64,000 nt of DNA. It comes from Antitrichia curtipendula (taxonomy: Eukaryota; Streptophyta; Bryopsida; Hypnales; Leucodontaceae). Location of the stretch: contig OX579639.1 in NCBI GenBank assembly GCA_951230915.1, positions 9,424,001-9,488,000 of the forward strand, read 5' to 3'. A model generated the notes under the pieces. It saw only the letters and a list, made by a program, of their open reading frames with translations. It was not told where the DNA came from and did not search any database. A program made the translations under genes and the position numbers. Position 1 is the stretch's first letter, and each line of letters opens with the position of its first letter. Shown one piece after another: positions 1 to 9,900 of the stretch.

Positions 1-509
1 CATTCAATTAGTATCCGTTCCCAGTTAAAATTAACATTGTCAAATCGCCAGCCAGTTGAAACCAGGAAGAATTATAGAAGCTGCCTGACTTACTGTAATT
101 ACACAAAACCAGATACTAAAATTATGAGGGGTTGCAAGACCCTAAAACCCGCATCTCATTTTTTAGTAATGAGTACCACAAATTGAAAAGCTTCACCTAT
201 TCTGGATAGAACGAGGAGCCCGTAGGTCCATAACTAGTTATTCTTCAATTCCTTGAACTGCCTTAAGACAACCGTCAACTGAAGTGTCAGAATATTCAAA
301 CTCGGAAATTGAAGGACAGATTGATTCTACATAATGAGGCTCCATGACACTCAGCTCCATGTTAAATGAGGTCGTAACGGCGCCACGGCGTCGAAACGAC
401 CGACCTGCCAATTGTCACCGTCGTTCCACCAAAATGGAATGATGTCATTACTCATTCTAACTTGAGCTGTACACCTGTAATCACACGTGGTAGTTGGCAT
501 GTCTAAAGG
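1..509. other. No gene recognised
   Basis: About 500 bases up to the target-site duplication of the first hAT-type element. I see no convincing reading frame, RNA gene or repeat here. Confidence 0.4.
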
Positions 510-517
510 GTTTAACA

Positions 518-821
518 CAGGGTTGTCTATCCGGACGTGACGTGGGGTTTTCACGTCCGGATGTCCGTCAGCGTCAGTCCGGACGCGTCCTGACGCGTCG
601 GAATTACGTCAGAATTTTTTTTTTTTTTTTTTTTTTTTTCGAGGACGGCCAGCCGACGATGGGGCCGGCCGGCCGTCCACAGGGACGGACAGACCGTCCT
701 CAAAAAAAAAAAAAAAATTTTTTTTTTTTTTTTTTTGAGATCCTGACGGACGCCGGGGTTGAATCTTGACGTCCGTCTGGACATCCTGACGGACGGACAG
801 GACGTGACGGGAACAACCTTG
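518..821. mobile_element. Non-autonomous hAT-type MITE, copy 1
   Basis: A 304-bp element starts CAGGGTTGTC and ends ACAACCTTG, so its ends are imperfect inverted repeats. It is flanked by a perfect 8-bp direct repeat, GTTTAACA, at 510-517 and 822-829. An 8-bp target duplication with CAGGG-type ends is the hallmark of the hAT superfamily. It encodes no transposase. The interior is rich in GGACG/CGTCC motifs and holds two long tracts, one pure T (about 615-639) and one A-run followed by a T-run (about 702-736). The second copy at 6503-6869 lies in the opposite orientation. Confidence 0.85.
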
Positions 822-829
822 GTTTAACA

Positions 830-2559
830 CCCCAATGGGCTGCGTAACTAAGTCTTTACGGCGGAAGCACTTAAAACAATACGTAATGAAATCTGAATAG
901 CTTTTATGTTACATAAATAAGATTAGGGTAATTAGTATTGTTTAAGGTTGAAATGACAATGAATATCTATGTCCATTAGAATGCCAAAGAGACAAAAGCG
1001 ACAAGCTCTGTATTTCACAAATCCAACACATCTGAAGAAGTCTAGGATTATGAGGGAGTTGCGATCAAAGGCTAGAATAGCTGATGCCAGAGAAACTGTA
1101 AGAGTCCTAGAATTTTCTGGAGGAGAACCATCAGCTAGTGGAATGCAGGGTGTTCCTCCATGTAGCCTCTCAAAAATTGCGGAGGACACGAAAGGCTGAG
1201 GAATTCCAGTGAATTCGTCCCCTGGTAGCAGCGAAAGTGGAAGTACACCCGACGAGTGTGCTGGAGATCCTGCAGAAGGGTCGAGTAGAGAGACCACTCC
1301 AAAGCGAGGTAATGTGACGACCAAACTTTTGGCTCGTCTCCTACTATCATTGCTTGTGTTGTCGAAGGTGTTTTCATTAGTACCCTCTACATTGAGTATG
1401 AACAGTACACCGTCATCTTAGGTTCATGTAATGATCAAGGCAACGCGTTTTTTCTCATCATGCTGCAAATTCATTACTGGCAAAACTTGCAAGAGGTTCC
1501 ACAACGTCGGGAAGACAGCTAGCGCCTCACTTGGAGTACAATGGAAAATTAGGAGTGTTTTACAACTTTCTAGGAGCTCACACTATTGATGTTTGCCGCA
1601 GAACTAACTTCTCATTTGAAATGCTTCTACTAGCTGAGCGAGTAATCTATGAAAGTGGAAATTCCGGCGCATGTTATTGTTGAGAGTTATAGTGAACGTG
1701 TGCTTCACAGTTTGATCGCGTGAGAATTTTACGAGGCTTCATGTCCAATAGCCAATTTGAACAACTGGGATGTCATGAGTAATTAGGCGAAGCTCGTAAC
1801 ACTTTCACCGTCGAATCTCCCGGAACAGCGAGTGACACATTTCCAAAGCTCCCGCCAGATTGACATAGGAATGACCCACGAGGGCATGATTGATTCTTAC
1901 AAGGCTTGTTGTCCAATGGCTTTTAGCAGGATTAGAGACAGCGTAAGCGTTATATGGAGTCCTGTATCTGATTAGCACTGAAAACATCAGGGACCGCGAA
2001 AGGATTCTCGTTGCGGGAAAGGTGAAACTCAGGTAGGATACTAATGTTGTCCCGTGAGTTACTAGAACAAGAGTCTCCATGTCAAATTGCCCACTCTAGA
2101 AGTTGGAAGAGCGCCACCAGACTTGTGAGACTTTAGTGTAATAGTTCGAAGAAACTGTTGGGACAGTGCGTGACGAGTTAGTGACTTCTGTGGCGATCAG
2201 TCTGAAAGCACAAACAAGGGCAAGATTGATTTCCAAGATACATTTTGGTTCATTGAACTAGGCAAAGCTTCCGGGGTAGGATTGTTTTCCTTGAGACATG
2301 CAGTAAAGATGAGAGAGGAGTTATCGAGAGGCAAGACCCAGGGTAACCAAGATTCCATTTTCCGCGTCGGCAAGCCATAGAACCACTGCGAGTACATTGT
2401 GAGAGTTGGAATTACAAGGAGGTATGTTAATCGGAAAGTGAGCGGTTCCGGAAATCTCAAGATCCTGAGTGGAAGGCGACGGGAGCCTAAATAACCGGAC
2501 CGCGAGCTCGAGGAACTGCCAGTCCTAACAATCGGGACCGCGAGACTAAGGAACGGACG
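830..2559. other. Unassigned region with decayed coding-like fragments
   Basis: No intact gene is recognised. Short plus-strand open stretches look protein-like, for example 969-1199 (a basic start, MSIRMPKRQKRQ), about 1356-1509 (containing IEYEQYTVILGS) and about 1521-1685 (containing LEYNGKLGVFYNFLGAHT). They lie in different frames separated by stops. I could not assign them to a family; decayed transposon or gene sequence is the likeliest reading. Confidence 0.3.
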
Positions 2560-3480
2560 GTGATCTGAAGACCTCGGACCGGCCCTTAGAGGGAGCGGAC
2601 AGAGAGCTTGAGGGAGCGGACGGAGTCCTCGAGGGAGCGGATGGAGTGCTCAAGGGAGTGGGCGGAGTGCTTGAGGGAGCGAGAGCACTGCTCGACGGAG
2701 CGGACACTGAGTTTGAGAGAGCGGATGGCGTGCTGAAAAGGGCGGTCGGAGTGCTTGAGGGACCGGAAGGAGTGCTCAAGGGAGCGGGCGGAGTGTTTGA
2801 GGGAGCGAGAGCACTGTTCGACGGCGCGGACGGAGAGCTTGAGGGAGCGGACACTGAGTTTGAGAGAGCGGACGGCGTGCTGAAGGGCGCGGTTGGAGTG
2901 CTTCAGGGACCGGAAGGAGTGCTCGAGGGAGCGGACGGAGAGCTCGAAAAGCGGACAGTCATCTTGAGCTCGCAGACGTAGTGCTTGAGCAAGCGGACAG
3001 TGAGCGCGAGGGTGCGGACAGTGACCACGAGAGAGCGGGTGGCGTGCTTGAGGGAGCGACCGGCATGCTTGACGGAGCGGACGCAGTGCTTGAGGAACGG
3101 AACGTGAGCTCAAGGGACCGGACGGAGAGCTTGAGAAGCGGACAGTGAGCCCAAGGGTGCGGTTTTAGGACTCACGGAGCGAAACCTAAAGGCGGGAGAG
3201 CAGACGCACGGCTCAAGGAAGAGAACAGGGTGCACGTTGGAGGGGACGGAGTGCTCGAGGAAGCGGAAGGAGTGCTCAAGAGAGCAAAAACTGACCTCGA
3301 GGGTGCGGAGAGGGAGCTGAAGGTGCGGAAAGGGAGCTTGAGGGAGGGAGGGGACACAGTGCTCAAGGGAGCGAATGGGTTGCTCGACGGAGCGGACGGA
3401 GTGCTTGAGGGAGAGTGCAGTGACGTCGAGGGTGCGGAAAGTGAGTTCGAGGAGCGGACACGGAGGTCGAGGGAGCAAAT
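2560..3480. repeat. Degenerate 21-bp-period minisatellite
   Basis: Nearly 900 bp is built from variants of GGAGCGGACGGAGTGCTTGAG. The period is 21 bp (seven codons), with frequent drop-outs to 24-30 bp. On the plus strand, stretches read as seven-residue repeats such as GADGVLE, GADTEFE and GPEGVLK (2646-2981 and 3230-3484). These stretches are in different frames, so no single long protein is encoded. The minus strand is also open in places (Ser/Pro/Ala-rich), which is a by-product of the repeat. It is either a non-coding minisatellite or the remains of a heptad-repeat protein. Confidence 0.7.
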
Positions 3481-3956
3481 CTGAAGCTCCACAAAGTGGC
3501 CCCCGAACTCAAGGAAGGAGACCGCAAACTCCGAGGTGAAGGACCAGCAAGCTCGGAGAAGAGGTGGGGGAACCGCGAGAGAGAGGAGGGGAAGCCGAAC
3601 CGCGACTTGAAGAAACCGCACGGCGATCTCGAGAAGGAGGACTGCATGCCGGACAAGGCGGCCCGCGAGCTCAAGATTGCCGACCTTCACCTTCTACACC
3701 GACACCAGTTCGTGGGGCTTAGGGTTTTGATTTTAGTGTTCTGAGAGCAGCAACGGCCTTGAGGGTTACGTCCGATCTCTGGGATTACGAGAAGTGAGGT
3801 TATTTCTGAGATGTCCTCTTCACTCGCGAGGCCTGCATTTTAGATTAAGAAACTCAAATGCGGCGAGAGAATTTCTTCTGACTTACGCATTGACAGAGTT
3901 CCGAATCCTGCAATTTCCCTACAAGTGCTGGGGAAGAGCAACAAACATCCGGAACC
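3481..3956. other. Gap between minisatellite and leader exon
   Basis: The first 260 bases continue the GA-rich composition of the minisatellite with weaker periodicity. The rest shows no recognisable feature and may be promoter or 5' leader of the ParB/methylase locus. Confidence 0.3.
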
Positions 3957-5262
3957 ATGCTAACTATCGACAATACGGGCGTGGACGCAGAGGAAGAAAA
4001 TGCATCCCCGAATACAACGGAGGAAGAAAAAATGGAGCACGGGGACAAGGGCAGTCTAGAGGAGACAACGAATACTAATGGAGGTATAAAATCGTTGCCC
4101 TGCCCTTATGTTCAATTGCCTTCTTTCTATGCTGTCAATTGTATTTTGCATCTCCACAGGTGCAGCACCATCTCCAAGCCATGAAGCCCCCCGTACATGT
4201 AAACAGCTCCCCCTTAGAGGGGATGCCGCTATCCGCACCCCCTCTAAGGGAGAGCTGATCGAATACAAAGCTCCCCCTTAGAAGGGGTGCCGCTGTCGGC
4301 ACCCCTTCTAAAGGGGAGCTCATCGCTGCTGTCAACTCCCCCTTAGAAGGGGTGCCGACAGCGGCACCTTTTCTAAGGGGGAGCTGTGAAGTCGATCAGC
4401 TCTCCCTTAGAGGGGGTGCCGACAGCGGCAACCCCCTCAAAGGGGGAGCTGATCGACTTCATAGCTCCCCCTCAGAGGGGGTGCTGATAGCGGCATCCCC
4501 TCTAAGGGGGAGCTGATCGAATTCACAGCTACCCCTTAGAAGGGGTGCCGATAGCGGCACCCCCTCTAAAAAGGAGCTGATCGACTTCACAGCTCTCCCT
4601 TAGAGAAGGTGCCGCTATCGGCACCCCCTCTTAGGGGGAGCTGATCACCGTAGTCAGCTCCCCCTTAGAAGAGGTGCCAATAGCGACACCCCCTCTAAGG
4701 GGGAGCTGATCGACTTCACAGCTCCCCCTTAGAGAAGGTGCCGCTGTCGGCACCCCCTCTAAAAGGGAGCTGATCACCGTAGTCAGCTCCCCCTTAGAAG
4801 AGGTGCCGACAGCGGCACCCCCTCTAAAGGGGAGCTGATCGACTTCACAGCTCCCCCTTAGAGAAGGTGCCGCTATCGGCATCCCCTCTAAGGGGGAGCT
4901 GATCACCGCAGTCGGCTCCCCCTTAGAAGGGATGCCGATAGCGACACCCCCTCTAAGGGGGAGCTGATTGACTTCACAGCTCCCCCTTAGAGAAGGTGCC
5001 GCTGTCGGCACCCCTTCTAAGGGGGAGCTGTGTATTCGATCAGCTCCCCCTTAGAGGGGGTGCCGACAGGGGCACCTCCTCTAAGGGGGAGCTTTAAGTT
5101 TGGAACTCATCATTTCTACCATTTCTATTGTTTATTGTCTTGAAATACTTTGTTCTTTTGTCTACTTTTAGGTCAATCAGAAGATATGACAGATCCAGGA
5201 AGAGATGCGTTAAAAGATGGAATGCAGTTGTCATCTCAATCCGACATTCTTGAATCCGATGC
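3957..5262 (+). CDS. Possible upstream exons of the ParB/methylase locus
   Basis: An ATG at 3957 opens a short acidic frame (MLTIDNTGVDAEEENASPNT...) that reaches a GT donor after 4083. After the hairpin-rich intron, the next exon runs about 5172-5262, with acceptor CTACTTTTAG and donor GC|GTATAT. It encodes a stretch beginning GQSEDMTDPGRDALKDG. These two exons are in phase with each other. I could not find a junction that carries the same frame into the ParB exon: the acceptor at 5331 (GACGCAG) enters the right frame but meets TGA codons at once, and the open alternative frame ends at 5406-5408. This may be a leader, an alternative transcript or decay. Confidence 0.35.
4204..5093. repeat. 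Array of 14 palindromic hairpin units
   Basis: Fourteen head-to-tail units of about 64 bp fill most of the intron between the two leader exons. Each unit is a near-perfect palindrome of about 52 bp: AGCTCCCCCTTAGAGG on the left, its complement CCTCTAAGGGGGAGCT on the right, and a centre of GTGCCGCTATCGGCAC or GTGCCGACAGCGGCAC type. Spacers are 12-14 bp. In units 6-12 they alternate between GATCGACTTCAC and GATCACCGTAGTC, giving a 128-bp higher-order period. Minus-strand open frames here are by-products. Decayed pieces recur in later introns of the same locus (about 6330-6410 and 8477-8530). Confidence 0.9.
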
Positions 5263-6329
5263 GTATATTTGACCTCGTTTCTGCTTGTTCCGTTGTTTGT
5301 TGTCCTTTTCCTAACGATATTTTTGACGCAGAGGAAGTTGGTGACGACGGTGTTGAGACTTCCCAAGATGTTGAGCAGTTGAGGAGGCAAACCAAGCAGC
5401 GTCAGTGATGTCTGCCGAAGAGCTGGGTAAGGAAATGGACAAGATGGTCGTACAGGAGTCCGTGAACACCAATGTTGTCTTGGACAAGCTCCGTTTCCTT
5501 CCAAGAGAGAAGTCGAAGCTGAACATCCCGCTTTGCCGGATGAAAGCTTTGGCTGCAGTCCGCCCGTACCTGAAAAACGACATCATGGCACTGGGAGCAC
5601 ATTTTGTGAGTACCGGATATATGGACGGGCATGGTGTCTTCTATGTTGCTTTGCAAGACAACGAGGGCAAGACGCATGACGTCACCGACAATGATGTGGC
5701 CAGTTGGAGTCCTTTATGGGTTGCTGCAAATGAGATCTTCGAGAGGGAGCTGCAGAAAGAAGATGTCTGGAAGCAATTCTCGGGGAAGATGTTTTTCGTT
5801 TGGGACGGCAACCATCGGCTCTCGGCTTGGCTGCCAATAATTAACAGAGACCATGGGGATGACCCGGCCTGGCATTATGCCATTGAATCGATTATCTTGG
5901 AGGTTGAGGGCCAGATCGGACCACTTCTAACCGCCTTGCACCAAGTCAACTGGTAATCCACCAGTCAGAGACCTTTTCTTGAGCTATTTTACTCTGATGG
6001 ATGATTCTTATTCATTGCTAACATTGATTTGCTTAAACAGGAGGAACCAGACTTGTCACGTAAAGCTAAACCTTGTACACAAACTCTATCGGCTCCATAG
6101 TATTGCTGGCCAACCCCTATCATATTACGAGAATCTAGTTACCAAAGAAGAACTAGCTGACGCCGAGAAGAAGCAGAAGTCAAAGACTCGCACTTGGTAC
6201 ACTTTGACACTAGACGGGTTAATCAGTGTTCTCTACCAGGTACGGACCGTTTACTGGCGCGATGTTTTGGTGTGATTTTATATTATATTTGTTGCTTGGG
6301 TTCATCTATCGTTCGGATTCACAGTTGAT

Positions 6330-6410
6330 ACCGGCACCTCCTTTGACCATCCCGGACACTCAACTAATTTAGGCACTACTGTGGAGGGTGCCGATGTCGG
6401 CACTCCAATT
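6330..6410. repeat. Decayed hairpin-array remnant in intron 2
   Basis: The intron between 6239 and 6930 holds ACCGGCACCTCC and GGAGGGTGCCGATGTCGGCACTCC. The second is a shortened version of the palindrome that makes up the 4204-5093 array. It lies just upstream of the hAT MITE in the same intron. Confidence 0.5.
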
Positions 6411-6502
6411 TTGTCACTCTCAATGTGTTGCCAATGTCCAGACCCCCCCTCTATTGATTTTTGTGTTTCGGTTTGGGAACTTCCTTGTTTCTATCCATGG
6501 AT

Positions 6503-6869
6503 CAGGGTTGTCCCCGTCACGTCCTGTCCGTTCGTCAAGATGTCCGGACGGACGTCAGGATTCAACCCCGGCGTCCGTCAGGATTCAACCCCGGCGTCCG
6601 TCAGGATCCAAAAAAAAAAAAAAAAATTTTTTTTTTTTGTGGACAGTCTGTCCGTCCTGTGGACGGCTGGTCTGTCCCTGTGGACAGTCTATTCGTCCTG
6701 TGGACGGCTGATCCGTCCCTGTGGACGGACAATCCGTCCTCGAAAAAAAAAAAAAAAATTTTTTTTTTTTTTTTCTGACATAATCCCGACGCATCAGGAC
6801 GCGTCCAGATTGACGCTGACGGACATCTGGACGTGAAAACCCCACATCACGTCCGGATAGACAACCCTG
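6503..6869. mobile_element. Non-autonomous hAT-type MITE, copy 2 (intronic)
   Basis: A 367-bp element starts CAGGGTTGTCC and ends GGATAGACAACCCTG. It is flanked by a perfect 8-bp target duplication, CCATGGAT (6495-6502 and 6870-6877). It is an inverted relative of the 518-821 element: its right end is the reverse complement of that copy's left end, including the CACGTCCGGATAGACAACCC portion. Inside are two A-run/T-run blocks (about 6610-6640 and 6743-6774) and between them a 41-bp tandem pair based on GTGGACAGTCTGTCCGTCC. It sits in an intron of the ParB/methylase locus, between exons ending 6239 and starting 6930. Confidence 0.9.
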
Positions 6870-8476
6870 CCATGGATTGTATTTTCTAAAATGACAACTG
6901 TTTCTTTCGCTTTGTTGTTTGTGTGGCAGCAAGAGTTGGGGGAGGCAGTAGCTCACGCGACCAGGAAATTCAAGGAGAAATATCCGGAGAAGTCAAGTGA
7001 GTGGAATACGGGGAAGCTGTACGATGTCATTGGGAAGGCAGTGGATAAGGTGAAGAAGGATATGTCATCCGATGTGAAGAAACAACTTCCCATTGCCGAT
7101 CCGAGGCAAACACCACAATTTTTGGAGCAAGTTCGCATCCACTATGAGAACCGGGAAGACGACCCAGAGATGTCCCAAGAGAAGTTGTGGTACCTTTCAA
7201 CCTCAGTCATGGACGCGGCAATGAAAGTAAAATGGCTTGAGCGGTGGAACAAACCCTCATCGCTTCAAGAAGCGATGAGGTTTCCAAAGACCAGGTTTCC
7301 TGATCACGCTTTTCCGGATTGGCTTCATAAGGCCACCTGGTGGGCTCAGGTATCGTACTGAGCTTTTCTTCAGCTGTTTGATTGTGATCTGGCCTTGTCA
7401 AATTTGTTACTCATTTCTTGTTGCAATTGGCAAGTGCTATGCAGGAACTGTTTGATGCGATGCTCTCTGAGTTGGATGTTGCGATCAATTATCAACCTCT
7501 TGATGAGAGTCCAATTCCCGAGATTGCTGATTATGTAGAGCAGAATCATATTCAGCTTTGGGATACTGCATTTTCTCATGAGTTTGATGGCAAAGGAGTT
7601 CACAAGAATCATCTTCCTGAGTTTCAGATTGGCCTGGATAAGGCTGTGGCCAGGGTTCTCTACCGATACTTCAAGTTCGTGCTGCATGCACGGAACGCCA
7701 CATAGAAGACGCCGTCCTTCTTTCCTAGCTACTTGGACAGACGTGCCGAGAATTGCATGATTTTGGATGAGATCGCCAAGAAGTGGAAGAAGAAGCACTG
7801 GGAAGTCTGTGGTTGGTATGTGGACTGCCCTCTCAACAATCCTCCTCCGTTTGAGATTGATTTGAGGAACAAGGTTCAACCTGATTTGGCTTCGCTGAGG
7901 ACAGTTCATGACATAGTGCAAAAAGGGGCAGCTGGTAAGAAGACTAGGGGCTCAAAGAGAAAGGCCGAGGAAGATGCAAAGAAGAAGGCTGCATCAGATG
8001 CTGCGACCGCAGAAGAGAGTGATGTAATCGCTGTCGAGAGTGCCCAGAAAGCTGCGGGACCGCCTGCATTTCGCTCCGCGGATGTGGACACGGACATGGA
8101 AGTGTTGGAGGTGGTTCAGCCCACAACTTTGCATCTTACGCAAGATGGTGCTCGGAAACCACAAGTTTCTGATCTGAGTGGGGTATCGAGCCCGTTGTCA
8201 TTTGTCACTCAGGAGCTGAAGACCAAAATTGCTTCTCGGAATGCAACTTCGTTGTGTGGGTCTTCCCGTAGATCATCTGTTTGTGTTCTAAATTCTAGCC
8301 TCACTCAAATTGTGGAAGCTCTTCCTCAGGTGCACACTTGCCTGGAGACGCTCAACAAGTTTGTTCTTAAGATTCGTCATCTCAATCACCATTTAAACTT
8401 ATGTTTTCCTGGACTGAAGGCTGCTATGTTGTGATTTATTGTTGTGATTATGCCTTGGCATTTTACGTTTTAGAAT

Positions 8477-8530
8477 CTGTGCCGATGTCGGCACTGAGTG
8501 ATTCACTGTCGCGTAATCACCGCAGTCCTT
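8477..8530. repeat. Second hairpin-array remnant, in intron 4
   Basis: This stretch of the 8330-8612 intron carries GTGCCGATGTCGGCAC followed by AATCACCGCAGTCC. The first is the array's palindromic centre, and the second matches the GATCACCGCAGTC spacer of unit 11. It is therefore a copied or broken piece of the 4204-5093 array. Confidence 0.5.
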
Positions 8531-9900
8531 CGCTTTCGGTGCACAAAGCTTTTTTCAATCATGTTTGTTATGTCTTTTTGGACTAATGAATTCCATCTGT
8601 TGAAATCTCCAGGTCAAGAAAGAAGACGATGGAAAGGCTTTGAATATGTCTTGTCCGCATAGTGGCTTTGATTTGATTCTCGGCGATATTAAGGATGGAC
8701 TTTGGGTGCCGTCCATTTCAGTGAATCCTGACGATTTTCTTGCCTGGAATGAGTACTCTGAGCAATAAACTGAAAGTATTTTTGAGTTTGCGGAACATTT
8801 CCTTCATGGTGCGGGGGCTGTTCTATTGTTCGTCCCAGATGTTCCGAAGATCAGGACTGATGTGCTGTCTTATGCAAAGTGCTACAGCTTCATTCTGCAT
8901 CGGGAGTGGTGGGGAATCAATGACCTTCCTTTTGCATCGTATTACAACTCAAATAATAAGATAACTACTTTCTCAGATCAATTGTTTTAGTCATTAGATT
9001 GTACTTTACTTTCTGTCTGTTCTAATTAATTATCATCCAAATCTTCATTTCCAGAGCAGAGGATTCCGGATTCAGCTCTTCATTCACAGTGCGATGGATT
9101 CTAGCGAATTCGTGATAGCGGCTGATGAATCACTAGTAGAGTTTGGGATGGGAGTTGCTGAGTCCGATGTGCTTTTCAATTTTACTACTGCGGCCACTCA
9201 ATCCATGAATGGATCTGTTCCGTGGAGAGGCGCTCGTGAGAAGGATCCAGTTTTCCTTCAAATGTTGATTGAGGCTTTCACCAAGTCGGGGTCCATCATC
9301 CTCGATGCATTTGCTTCTCTTGGTGAGTAGTCTATCCTCTCGACATGAATTTCTCCGGTTTTTTGGTCATGTACAATATTGATTTCCCTCTTTGAGATCC
9401 AGGTAATTCTGTTCGAGCTTACAATGTTATTGGACGTCACATTGCGGCCCTCGAAGACGACATCGTGGTATTCCAGGCTAAGTTGCAGCAATTCCACCAC
9501 GTGGAAGCTACACCTCCCATTCAACTCAACGCTTCCGAGTCTCCATCAGAGATTGCACTGGATGTTCCTATTCGGCATGTCACTAAGAAGAACAGATTTA
9601 GTAAGTACGTCTCTTGTTTGGACCTATTATCCTTCATTCTTCTGTTCTTGATAAATTCACTAACACGAACTTGTTTGGCTCAGAGTGATCGCCCTACTTA
9701 TTTCTCCGGCAAAAGACTATTTTATGGCGCCGTGGGACGCACGCGTCGCTGAGTTGCAAACGGCGGAATCCTCTCCGATCTCCATGCCCAGTGATAGAGG
9801 TTTTGATAGACGCGGTCATCTTTTTATTGATGACGGGGCAGACGTTGATTTGGGACCAAAATCAGCATCTGATGACAGTTCCTCGGATTTTTCATTCTGA

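Larger units (their letters stand above)
5408..9900 (+). pseudogene. ParB-like / N4-N6 DNA methylase fusion, interrupted by two stops
   Basis: Eight exons: 5408-5952, 6041-6239, 6930-7349, 7445-8329, 8613-8938, 9060-9322, 9403-9600, 9686-9900. Junctions are GT..AG and all phases agree (3051 nt, 1017 codons). Residues about 25-145 resemble a ParB/sulfiredoxin-type domain, with WDGNHRLSAW (132-141) as the ParB box. The C-terminal exons keep the beta-class methylase order: FDLILGDIKDGLW (8667-8705) where (D/N/S)PP(Y/F) is expected, then KDPVFLQMLIEAFTKSG and ILDAFASLG|GNSVRAYNVIGRHIAALEDD, matching the SAM-binding 'DPFAGSGST...GR..LGLE' region. Both catalytic signatures are eroded. The middle (exon 4) has a Lys/Ala-rich linker (GSKRKAEEDAKKKAA). 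In-frame stops are TAG at 7703-7705 and TAA at 8766-8768. A 54-nt GT..AG segment (7675-7728) could remove the first stop in phase, but the second remains. The start is uncertain; ATG 5408 is the first in frame. A pseudogene or a dead-enzyme paralogue is likely. Confidence 0.6.

Noticed and set aside
494..830. Overlapping Lys/Phe-rich frames around the A and T tracts
   Set aside because: They lie inside the hAT MITE and are translations of homopolymer runs; the same occurs at 6381-6956.
2546..3690. Several long Ser/Pro/Ala/Leu-rich minus-strand frames
   Set aside because: They overlap each other in different frames within the minisatellite and show no domain; they follow from the repeat composition.
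4631..5011. Minus-strand 126-codon open frame with Ser/Arg/Gly-rich repeats
   Set aside because: It is produced entirely by the palindromic hairpin array.
4204..5093. CRISPR-like regular repeat array
   Set aside because: The units are long palindromes, the spacers are short and of only a few recurring types, there are no cas genes, and the setting is a eukaryotic intron.
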